Source of the DNA: Bacteroidales bacterium UBA1176
GTDB lineage: Bacteria; Bacteroidota; Bacteroidia; Bacteroidales; WCHB1-69
Direction: 5' to 3'
Assembly: GCA_002311645.1 (NCBI GenBank)
Contig: DBYW01000011.1
Location: 92,302-106,036 of the forward strand
Length of the DNA: 13,735 nt
The notes beneath the pieces were generated by a model. It had not been told where the DNA came from. It saw nothing but the letters and a program-made list of their open reading frames with translations, and did not search any database. Both the position numbers and the translations under genes were made by a program. Positions 1 through 4,838 of the stretch are shown one piece after another (the stretch's first letter is position 1; each line of letters starts with the position of its first letter).

Positions 1-28
1 TAGCCGATGGCGTTCCCATTGTGTCCAA

Positions 29-46
29 CAACCCCGTGAGGGGTTG
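29..46. repeat. Perfect 7-bp hairpin with GTGA loop
   Basis: Arms CAACCCC (29-35) and GGGGTTG (40-46) pair perfectly around the tetraloop GTGA, which has the GNRA form. No T-tract follows on either strand, so it is not a typical intrinsic terminator. It resembles the small dispersed GC-rich hairpins often found between Bacteroidota genes. Confidence 0.6.
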
Positions 47-88
47 CATGACGAATACGATAATGTTTTGGCAACCTGTTGGATATGA

Positions 89-103
89 ATCCCCTACGGG
101 GAT
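89..103. repeat. Hairpin with 3-nt loop (ATCCCC-TAC-GGGGAT)
   Basis: A perfect 6-bp stem with a three-base loop (TAC), 43 bp after the preceding hairpin. No T-tract follows. It shares its design, a perfect short stem around a 3-nt loop, with elements at 122-136, 3478-3488 and 3494-3506. Confidence 0.5.
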
Positions 104-121
104 GATAGTATGCAGTGTGTT

Positions 122-136
122 CTTCTTGAAAAGAAG
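122..136. repeat. Hairpin with 3-nt loop (CTTCTT-GAA-AAGAAG)
   Basis: A perfect 6-bp AT/GC stem with loop GAA. The stem sequence is unlike the neighbouring hairpins, but the short-stem, three-base-loop layout is the same. Function is unknown, and it could be coincidental because a 6-bp stem is short. Confidence 0.35.
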
Positions 137-243
137 GGGTGTTTAGGGGTGCCCGCATGGCTGTGCGTACAAGGGAATCGTGGAAAAACGCCGTACACCA
201 GCATAACGAATATGCTATGGATTAGAATGCCACATGAATAAAG

Positions 244-327
244 CCAACATCCAATAACCAATATCCAATAACCAATAACCAATAACCAATAACCAACATC
301 CAATATCCAATATCCAATAGCCAATAG
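244..327. repeat. 12-copy heptamer tandem repeat (CCAAYAN)
   Basis: Twelve uninterrupted 7-bp units run from 244 to 327. In order they are CCAACAT, CCAATAA, CCAATAT, four times CCAATAA, CCAACAT, CCAATAT twice, and CCAATAG twice. Only positions 5 and 7 of the unit vary. The array sits in non-coding DNA just downstream of the lipoprotein gene. Heptamer short tandem repeats of this type are known from cyanobacterial and Bacteroidota intergenic regions, where their role is not settled. Slippage would change the copy number in steps of 7 bp. Confidence 0.9.
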
Positions 328-338
328 CCCCAATGGGG
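328..338. repeat. Short hairpin CCCC-AAT-GGGG bordering the heptamer array
   Basis: A 4-bp GC stem with loop AAT directly abuts the last heptamer unit. Its core CCAAT continues the array's consensus, so it may be a diverged 13th unit rather than an independent hairpin. Confidence 0.35.
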
Positions 339-359
339 TGTCTGTCCCCAATCCCCTGA

Positions 360-701
360 CTATTCCACGTACACGCCGTTCGCCCAGACGACCCGCACCA
401 CGCGGGCGCTCTCGTAAAAATCGGCGCAGTTGCCGTTGCCATGGCCGGTAATGCCGCCAAAGGTGGCCATCAGTGTGCCGTTAGCGGAGAAGAGGTAGTC
501 CGAGCCGTCGGCAATGTCGCCGCGCCCGCAGAAAAAGTAGACGGTGTTGCTGTGATACTGGCATTCATCCACACGCTGGATGACGTTGGAATATTGGGAG
601 ATGCGGTTCCTGATGGCACTGGGCACGCTGCTTGACGTGTCGCTGCAGCCCGTGATGGACAAACAGACTGCTATGATGATGAAGGAGAAAATGCGTTTCA
701 T
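360..701 (-). CDS. Short secreted lipoprotein of unknown function
   Basis: This 113-residue protein starts with a lipoprotein signal peptide: MKR, a hydrophobic stretch (FSFIIIAVCLSI) and a lipobox ending I-T-G-C, with the lipidated cysteine at residue 19. Ser-Asp follow, and then a Ser/Thr-rich linker. The mature part is about 95 residues, carries several cysteines and has a segment rich in Gly, Phe and Tyr (roughly 55-95). I recognise no family. It is predicted to be exported and lipid-anchored. Its closest neighbour on the same strand is the riboflavin kinase gene about 100 bp upstream, but it has its own likely -7 promoter element (722-729), so it is probably transcribed alone. The lipobox and clean start make a real gene likely; function cannot be assigned. 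Confidence 0.75.
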   Translation of the reverse strand: MKRIFSFIIIAVCLSITGCSDTSSSVPSAIRNRISQYSNVIQRVDECQYHSNTVYFFCGRGDIADGSDYLFSANGTLMATFGGITGHGNGNCADFYESARVVRVVWANGVYVE

Positions 702-721
702 TGTTGTAGTTTTTGAGGCTA

Positions 722-729
722 CAAAAATA
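722..729 (-). promoter_or_regulatory. Putative Bacteroidota -7 element for the lipoprotein gene
   Basis: Read on the minus strand the sequence is TATTTTTG, an exact match to the TAnnTTTG -7 consensus of the Bacteroidota housekeeping sigma factor. It lies about 20 bp upstream of the ATG at 701. No clear TTTG -33 box is seen at the usual distance, and the region is AT-rich, so chance is possible. Confidence 0.45.
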
Positions 730-804
730 AAAAAAATGCAATGATATAGAAATTGGATTTAAAAAAACAAGGCGATTTTTCTCCGGTGCGATGATAATCT
801 TGTG

Positions 805-1173
805 TCACTTCAATGCTTCCCGTGCGGCCGCGCAGTCCTTCGCCAATTGCGCCGACAAAGCGTCGCGACTTTTGAACACCTGCTCCGGACGCAACTGTTT
901 CACGATGACGAACGCCAACTCTTGCCCATACAGATCGCCCTCGAAATCAAAGATATTTATTTCGTATGTTAATTCGCTGAGTGATAGTGTTGGGCGAGTG
1001 CCTACATAAAGCATTCCTTCATGTCTTTTCCCGTCGATATATACCCATACGGCATAGACACCTTTGGCGATGTGCACATCATCGGGAAGCTGTACATTGG
1101 CCGTGGGGAAGCCCAAGCTCTCGCCGTTGTGCAGACCGTGAATCACGATGCCGGAATAAACACATGATGTCAT
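805..1173 (-). CDS. Stand-alone riboflavin kinase (flavokinase) domain protein
   Basis: With the start at 1173 the protein has 122 residues and is essentially a single flavokinase domain, which phosphorylates riboflavin to FMN with ATP. Visible hallmarks are the opening YSGIVIHG, then LGFPTANV with the nucleotide/Mg-binding P-T-A-N at 23-26, GVYAVWV (38-44), YVGTRPT (56-62) and YEINIFDF followed by DLYG (70-83), where Glu71 matches the catalytic base of the family. Usual bacterial RibF is about 310 residues, with an N-terminal FAD synthetase (adenylyltransferase) half. That half is absent here, and the NUDIX gene occupies the upstream DNA. An ATG at 1221 would add 16 unlikely, Cys-rich residues and overlap the NUDIX gene by 29 bp, so I prefer 1173, which leaves a 19-bp gap. 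It appears to be the last gene of the sufB unit. Confidence 0.85.
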   Translation of the reverse strand: MTSCVYSGIVIHGLHNGESLGFPTANVQLPDDVHIAKGVYAVWVYIDGKRHEGMLYVGTRPTLSLSELTYEINIFDFEGDLYGQELAFVIVKQLRPEQVFKSRDALSAQLAKDCAAAREALK

Positions 1174-1192
1174 AAGGCAGAATTCAATTTGT

Positions 1193-1576
1193 TCAAATAT
1201 GCAGTTCTTGTAGCACTTCAATATCCGCAGGAAGCCATTTTACGCTATACAGCTCATCTTGGGCGAGCCAACGTGCCGCCTCGTGCTCTTTCAACGTCAG
1301 GTCGCCGTTTTCCACGTGGCATAGGAAACAGTGCATGGTAAGATGGAATTTCGGGTAGTCCCATTCCACTGTCTGCACGAGCCGTTCCACGACAATCAAG
1401 GTTTCCAACTCTTCCCAGATTTCGCGTTTCAGGGCTTGTTCGGGCGTCTCCCCGGGTTCGATCTTGCCGCCGGGAAACTCCCACCAGTCTTTCCAGTCGC
1501 CGTGTGCCCGCTGGGTGGCGAGGATGCGGTGTTGGTTGTCGTGGATGATTGCGGCGGCTACTGTGATGTGTTTCAT
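1193..1576 (-). CDS. MutT-like NUDIX hydrolase
   Basis: A 127-residue NUDIX protein, the usual size for MutT-type 8-oxo-dGTP diphosphatases that clean the nucleotide pool. The chosen ATG at 1576 gives the typical opening MKHITVAAAII; longer frames upstream add only a low-complexity Arg-rich shadow. WWEFPGGK (31-38) leads into the NUDIX box: Gly37, Glu43, Arg51-Glu52, Glu55-Glu56. The box Gly expected at residue 58 is Glu here. The C-terminal WLPADIEVLQEL resembles MutT. The start codon overlaps the stop of the DUF4298 gene (ATGA), implying translational coupling. A MutT role is the best guess, but NUDIX substrate specificity cannot be fixed from sequence. Other (d)NTP or dinucleotide substrates are possible, especially as a flavin kinase gene follows. 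Confidence 0.88.
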   Translation of the reverse strand: MKHITVAAAIIHDNQHRILATQRAHGDWKDWWEFPGGKIEPGETPEQALKREIWEELETLIVVERLVQTVEWDYPKFHLTMHCFLCHVENGDLTLKEHEAARWLAQDELYSVKWLPADIEVLQELHI

Positions 1577-1899
1577 GGCAATTCGGTGTTCATGTTCATC
1601 TCGGAGGAGGAAGTGCACATCCTTCCCTGTAGTTGTTCCAGCAGCCGGTTGTTCTCGTCGAGGAGCTCGTACAGGCCGTCTTCGCTGAGCACACCGCGTT
1701 TGAGGTCGGCGGGGAGCCGCCCTGCCTCGTCGGCCTCGAAATCGGCTCTCCAATGGGGTGAAGTGTAGTAGACGTCCAACTCGGCGATTTTGGTTTGTAT
1801 TTCGGCGAAATCTTCAAGGGCGCGGCCAAAGCGGTCTATCACCTCTTTGCTCTCGTCGAAGAGGAGCTCCATGCGGCTGATCCGTTCTGTTCGTGTCAT
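1573..1899 (-). CDS. DUF4298 family protein
   Basis: A 108-residue soluble protein with the DUF4298 pattern. A helical N-terminal half (RISRMELLFDESKEVIDRF and so on, likely coiled coil, residues 6-40) is followed by the conserved core LDVYYTSPHW (41-50), DFEADEAGRLPADLKRGVLS (53-72) and EDG (73-75). The last ~15 residues, rich in Ser, Met and Asn, look like a tail. The family's function is not established to my knowledge. The gene starts 36 bp after sufB ends and its TGA overlaps the ATG of the NUDIX gene by four bases, so it belongs to the sufB transcription unit. An AAGGA lies just one base before the ATG, too close for a standard Shine-Dalgarno site, which fits the phylum's weak dependence on that signal. 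Confidence 0.85.
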   Translation of the reverse strand: MTRTERISRMELLFDESKEVIDRFGRALEDFAEIQTKIAELDVYYTSPHWRADFEADEAGRLPADLKRGVLSEDGLYELLDENNRLLEQLQGRMCTSSSEMNMNTELP

Positions 1900-1935
1900 G
1901 TCCTTAAATGATTTTGAGTCTCAAATGAAAAAAAA

Positions 1936-3390
1936 TTATCCTACGCTTCCTGCCAAGCTGATACTCAACAGCTTCTGCGCCTCCACGGCGAATTCCATCG
2001 GGAGTTTGCTAAGCACGTCTTTGGCGTAGCCGTTCACAATCAGGCTGATGGCCTTCTCCTGGTCGATGCCGCGCTGCTGGCAGTAGAAGAGCTGGTCCTC
2101 GGAGATCTTGGAGGTGGTGGCTTCGTGCTCGAGTATGGAGGAGGAGTTGGCGCATTGGATGTCGGGCCAGGTGTGCGCGCCGCACTTGTCGCCCATCAGC
2201 AGCGAGTCGCACTGCGAGAAGTTGCGGGCATTCTCGGCGTTCTTGCCCACCTTCACCAACCCTCTGTAGCTGTTCTGGCTGAAGCCAGCGGAGATGCCCT
2301 TGGAGACGATGAGGCTGCGGGTGTTGCGCCCCAGGTGGATCATCTTGGTGCCCGTGTCGGCCTGCTGGTGGTTGTTGGTGACGGCCACCGAGTAGAACTC
2401 GCCCACACTGTTGTCGCCCTTGAGCACGCAGCCGGGATATTTCCAGGTGATGGCCGAGCCGGTCTCCACCTGCGTCCACGAGATCTTGGAGTTGGCGCCC
2501 TTGCAGAGGCCGCGCTTGGTGACGAGGTTGTAGATGCCGCCGTTGCCGTCCTTGTCGCCCGGATACCAGTTCTGGACGGTGGAGTACTTGATTTCGGCGT
2601 CTTTCATCGCGATGAGTTCCACGACGGCCGCGTGCAGCTGGTTCTCGTCGCGTTGCGGGGCGGTGCAGCCCTCCATATAGCTCACGTACGCGCCCTCGTC
2701 GGCGATGAGCAGCGTGCGCTCAAACTGGCCCGTCTTGGCCGCGTTGATGCGGAAGTAGGTGGACAACTCGATCGGGCAACGCACCCCCTTGGGGATGTAG
2801 CAGAACGAACCCTCGCTGAACACGGCGGAGTTCAGCGCTGCGTAGAAGTTGTCGGTGTAAGGCACTACCGAGCCGATGTACTGGCGCACTAACTCCGGGT
2901 ACTCTTGGATGGCCTCGCCGAAGGAACAGAAGATGATGCCCTTCTCCTTGAGCGTCTTCGAGAAGGTGGTCTTCACCGAAACGGAGTCCATCACGGCATC
3001 CACGGCCACGCCCGCCAACACCTTCTGCTCGTCAAGGCTGATGCCCAACTTGTTGAAAGTGTCGACCAGCTCGGGATCGACCTCGTCCATCGAGGCGAGC
3101 TGTTTTTTCTTCTTGGGGATGGCTAAATAGGTGATGTCCTGATAGTCGGGCCTCTTGAAGTTCAGATGCCCCCATTCGGGCTCTTTCAGGGTGGTCCAGT
3201 GGCGGTATGCCTTGAGACGGAACTCCAGCAGCCACTTGGGTTCGTTTTTGCGGGCGGAGATCATCCGCACGATGTCCTCATTGATGCCTTTGGGGAACTC
3301 CTCCACGTCAATGTCCGACACAAAACCGTATTTGTAGTCCTGTTCGGTGATTTCTTCTAATATGTCTTTTTTTTCGGGTTCTTCTTTCAT
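1936..3390 (-). CDS. sufB: SufB, Fe-S cluster assembly scaffold protein
   Basis: This 484-residue protein (E. coli SufB is 495) is the scaffold subunit of the SufBCD complex, which builds [Fe-S] clusters in the cytosol from sulfur passed on by SufS/SufE. The SufB/SufD beta-helix core is clear: SEGSFCYIPKGVRCP, YMEGCTAP, VQNWYPGD and GCVLKGDNSVGEFYS. The C-terminal catalytic part FSQCDSLLMG contains Cys394, and LEHEATTS contains His422-Glu423. The 29-residue spacing from Cys394 to Glu423 is that of E. coli Cys405 to Glu434. The frame continues upstream to 3450, but those 20 extra residues translate the TGCGATTG octamer repeat, so the ATG at 3390 followed by KEEPEKKDILEEI is preferred. sufC and sufD, usually adjacent, are missing from the window; DUF4298, NUDIX and riboflavin kinase genes follow instead. 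Confidence 0.95.
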   Translation of the reverse strand: MKEEPEKKDILEEITEQDYKYGFVSDIDVEEFPKGINEDIVRMISARKNEPKWLLEFRLKAYRHWTTLKEPEWGHLNFKRPDYQDITYLAIPKKKKQLASMDEVDPELVDTFNKLGISLDEQKVLAGVAVDAVMDSVSVKTTFSKTLKEKGIIFCSFGEAIQEYPELVRQYIGSVVPYTDNFYAALNSAVFSEGSFCYIPKGVRCPIELSTYFRINAAKTGQFERTLLIADEGAYVSYMEGCTAPQRDENQLHAAVVELIAMKDAEIKYSTVQNWYPGDKDGNGGIYNLVTKRGLCKGANSKISWTQVETGSAITWKYPGCVLKGDNSVGEFYSVAVTNNHQQADTGTKMIHLGRNTRSLIVSKGISAGFSQNSYRGLVKVGKNAENARNFSQCDSLLMGDKCGAHTWPDIQCANSSSILEHEATTSKISEDQLFYCQQRGIDQEKAISLIVNGYAKDVLSKLPMEFAVEAQKLLSISLAGSVG

Positions 3391-3414
3391 TGCGATTGTG
3401 CGATTGTGCGATTT
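3391..3414. repeat. Octamer tandem repeat TGCGATTG (about 3 copies)
   Basis: TGCGATTG at 3391-3398 and 3399-3406 is followed by TGCGATTT at 3407-3414. It lies immediately in front of the sufB start codon, within the presumed 5' leader on the minus strand. The repeat keeps the upstream frame open and explains the spurious N-terminal extension of sufB. Confidence 0.7.
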
Positions 3415-3444
3415 ACGACTTACGAGGGTCTCCTCCTCACGGCA

Positions 3445-3506
3445 CCACACTGCGCTTACGCTTGTGTGGGGTTAATTGCACTTCGTGCGTTTTGTCCCTT
3501 CGGGAC
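3445..3506. repeat. Cluster of three adjacent hairpins upstream of sufB
   Basis: The first hairpin pairs CCACAC (3445-3450) with GTGTGG (3464-3469) and encloses an inner GCG-CTTA-CGC stem (3452-3461). The second is GCAC-TTC-GTGC (3478-3488). The third is GTCCC-TTC-GGGAC (3494-3506). The last two share the same TTC three-base loop and lie 5 bp apart. They sit between trxB and sufB, where they could act as a transcript processing or attenuation region, or be a mobile miniature repeat cluster. No T-tract follows on either strand. Confidence 0.6.
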
Positions 3507-3534
3507 TGCTCAATGTAAAGCCATATTGTTTATA

Positions 3535-3558
3535 TTTCTTAGTTTCTTAATTTCTTAA
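3535..3558. repeat. Octamer tandem repeat TTTCTTAR (3 copies)
   Basis: TTTCTTAG (3535-3542) and two copies of TTTCTTAA (3543-3550, 3551-3558) lie just beyond the trxB stop codon. This is a second, unrelated octamer repeat within the same 171-bp spacer. Short AT-rich repeats like this are common in Bacteroidota intergenic DNA; function is unknown. Confidence 0.7.
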
Positions 3559-3561
3559 TTC

Positions 3562-4503
3562 TCAACTCTCCATCAAAAACCTCGATGCTTCGATCCCCGC
3601 CACGGCTCCTGTGCCGGCGGCGATGATGCCTTGGCGGTAGTGGGGGTCCTGGACGTCGCCGGCGGCGAAGACGCCAGGGATATTGGTGCGGCACGTGCCC
3701 GGCTGGGTGAGGATGTAGCCCTGCTCGTTCATCTCGAGCTGGCCTTTGAACAAATCGGAGACGGGGCTCACGCCAATGGCCTCGAAGACGCCGTCCACGG
3801 CCAAGGTGCGCTCCTCGCCGCTTTTCACGTTTTTGACCTGCAGGCCCGTCACCTTCTTGATGAAGCCCTGCTTCTCGCCCACGATATCGATGGGCACGGT
3901 GTCCCAGACCACCTCGATTTTGTCATTGGCGAGCACCTGCTTCTGGAGTGCCATCGTGCCGCGGAACTGGTCCCTGCGGTGCACGATATAGACTTTGGTG
4001 CAGAGGTTGGCAAGGTAGAGGGCGTCTTCCAGGGCGGTGTCGCCACCACCGATGACGACAGTGGTCTTGTTGCGGAAGAAGTTGCCGTCGCAGGTGGCGC
4101 AGGTGGAGACGCCGAATCCGCGGTAAATCTTTTCGCCCGGCAGCCCGAGCCAGCGGGCCTGGGCGCCAGTGGCCACGATGACCGTCTCGGCCACCACCTC
4201 CGTGCCGTCGTCCAACTTGCAGTGGAAAGGACGCTGCGAGAAGTCCACTTCGGTCACGATGCCGGGGCGCAGGTCGGCGCCCACATGGATGGCTTGCTTG
4301 CGGATGTCCTCCATGATCACAGGTCCGGAGGAGCCTTCGGGATAGCCGGGGAAGTTCTCCACCTCGTTGGTTATGGTCAGCTGCCCGCCCGGCTGCATCC
4401 CTTCGATGACTAATGGGTTCAGGTCGGCGCGGGAGGTGTAGATAGCAGCAGTATAGCCTGCGGGCCCTGCGCCAATTATAAGGCATTTCACGTGTTCTTG
4501 CAT
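3562..4503 (-). CDS. trxB: Thioredoxin reductase
   Basis: A 313-residue low-molecular-weight thioredoxin reductase, the normal bacterial length. This cytosolic FAD enzyme uses NADPH to reduce thioredoxin. The FAD-binding GAGPAGYTAA is at 11-20, the redox-active CATC is at 135-138 (followed by DG), the NADPH-binding GGGDTALE is at 152-159 and HRRDQFR at 175-181 is the NADPH-type signature. The C-terminal FAD motif FAAGDVQD (279-286) is followed by YRQGIIAAGTGA. All key residues are present. The gene stands apart from sufB by 171 bp and starts next to the divergent regulatory region with a TACATTTG -7 element 21 bp upstream, so it probably has its own promoter; readthrough into sufB is possible as no terminator is seen. 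Confidence 0.96.
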   Translation of the reverse strand: MQEHVKCLIIGAGPAGYTAAIYTSRADLNPLVIEGMQPGGQLTITNEVENFPGYPEGSSGPVIMEDIRKQAIHVGADLRPGIVTEVDFSQRPFHCKLDDGTEVVAETVIVATGAQARWLGLPGEKIYRGFGVSTCATCDGNFFRNKTTVVIGGGDTALEDALYLANLCTKVYIVHRRDQFRGTMALQKQVLANDKIEVVWDTVPIDIVGEKQGFIKKVTGLQVKNVKSGEERTLAVDGVFEAIGVSPVSDLFKGQLEMNEQGYILTQPGTCRTNIPGVFAAGDVQDPHYRQGIIAAGTGAVAGIEASRFLMES

Positions 4504-4523
4504 GGTGGTGATTTTTAGGGGCG

Positions 4524-4531
4524 CAAATGTA
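4524..4531 (-). promoter_or_regulatory. Putative -7 element of the trxB promoter
   Basis: On the minus strand the sequence reads TACATTTG, an exact TAnnTTTG match 21 bp upstream of the trxB ATG. A TTTG occurs further upstream (4563-4560) but about 28 bp away, longer than the usual spacer, so the -33 box is uncertain. Confidence 0.55.
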
Positions 4532-4572
4532 CATAAATTTCGAATATGCGCAGACCCATCAAATTGCCTTCT

Positions 4573-4600
4573 GTAGAGACGTGGCGCGCCACGTCTCTAC
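4573..4600. repeat. Perfect 28-bp palindrome (GTAGAGACGTGGCG arm)
   Basis: The 14-base arm GTAGAGACGTGGCG (4573-4586) is followed directly by its exact reverse complement (4587-4600), with no loop and no mismatch. It lies upstream of both divergent promoters. Near-identical elements with the core GTAGAGACG...CGTCTCTAC are, from general knowledge, widespread as dispersed palindromic repeats in Bacteroidota and some other phyla. This is probably one copy of such a family rather than a local operator. Confidence 0.9.
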
Positions 4601-4715
4601 TTTATGTGTTGTTTATAAATGTTTGCTCATCAATATTATATGCGTATAACGTGATGTGTTGATATTTTTTTGAAAATAGTGGTGTTAATAATATGTTTTA
4701 TATTCTTTTATTCTT

Positions 4716-4723
4716 TATCTTTG
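4716..4723 (+). promoter_or_regulatory. Putative -7 element for the CUB/repeat gene at 4839
   Basis: TATCTTTG followed by CA is an excellent match to the Bacteroidota TAnnTTTG -7 box. The upstream spacer is made of a doubled octamer TATTCTTT (4701-4716), with a TGTTTTA in the -33 area instead of a clean TTTG. Predicted initiation at about 4730 falls inside the palindrome at 4729-4742, and the start codon is about 110 nt further on. Confidence 0.55.
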
Positions 4724-4728
4724 CACCC

Positions 4729-4757
4729 TTGTTTATAAACAATCATTTGTTTATAAA
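4729..4757 (+). promoter_or_regulatory. Candidate operator: TTGTTTATAAACAA palindrome plus repeated half
   Basis: TTGTTTATAAACAA (4729-4742) is a perfect 14-bp palindrome at the predicted transcription start. Its first 11 bases recur at 4747-4757, 18 bp downstream, and again at 4609-4619. Three copies of an 11-mer within 150 bp, one completed to a full palindrome beside a promoter, is what a binding site for a dimeric regulator would look like. AT-richness lowers the certainty. Confidence 0.4.
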
Positions 4758-4838
4758 ATAGAATGTATATTGTTGATATGTATGTAGATAGGTTTATTTT
4801 TATTAACATTTTTATTTGCAAATTCTAATTGTTATTAA

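Larger units (their letters stand above)
1..359. other. Gene-free leader region with small hairpins and heptamer repeats
   Basis: No convincing coding sequence is seen here on either strand. The open frames across it consist largely of translated heptamer repeat (strings of Y, W, L, I, G) and look like artefacts. The region holds four small hairpins (29-46, 89-103, 122-136, 328-338) and a 12-copy heptamer array (244-327). It lies downstream of the minus-strand lipoprotein gene ending at 360, so it may contain the 3' end of that transcript. No U-tract terminator is evident. Confidence 0.6.
4504..4838. promoter_or_regulatory. Divergent intergenic region between trxB and the CUB/repeat protein gene
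   Basis: This 335-bp spacer carries no gene. In order it holds the trxB -7 element (4524-4531), a 28-bp perfect palindrome (4573-4600), and a strongly AT-rich block with three TTGTTTATAAA copies (4609-4619, 4729-4739, 4747-4757). A doubled octamer (4701-4716) and a TATCTTTG -7 element reading rightward (4716-4723) are also present. The leader of the rightward gene would be about 110 nt. Confidence 0.75.

Noticed and set aside
244..327. CRISPR array.
   Set aside because: The units are contiguous 7-mers with no spacers, and no cas-like gene is nearby.
94..460. Small frames with strings of Tyr, Trp, Leu, Ile and Gly across the heptamer array.
   Set aside because: They translate the CCAATAN repeat and have no credible start context, domain or homology.
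761..803. Possible terminator for the sufB unit: ACAAG/CTTGT stem followed by seven T on the minus strand.
   Set aside because: The stem is only 5 bp with a 27-nt loop; too weak to call, although its position just past the riboflavin kinase stop is right.
1913..1925. Inverted repeat TTTGAG-T-CTCAAA between sufB and the DUF4298 gene.
   Set aside because: The one-base centre and the T-run lying upstream rather than downstream on the transcribed strand exclude a terminator; it is short enough to be chance.
2125..2892. A 255-codon plus-strand frame opposite sufB, and a 260-codon frame opposite trxB (3631-4413).
   Set aside because: Both are G/C-third-position shadows of well-conserved minus-strand genes and show no family features.
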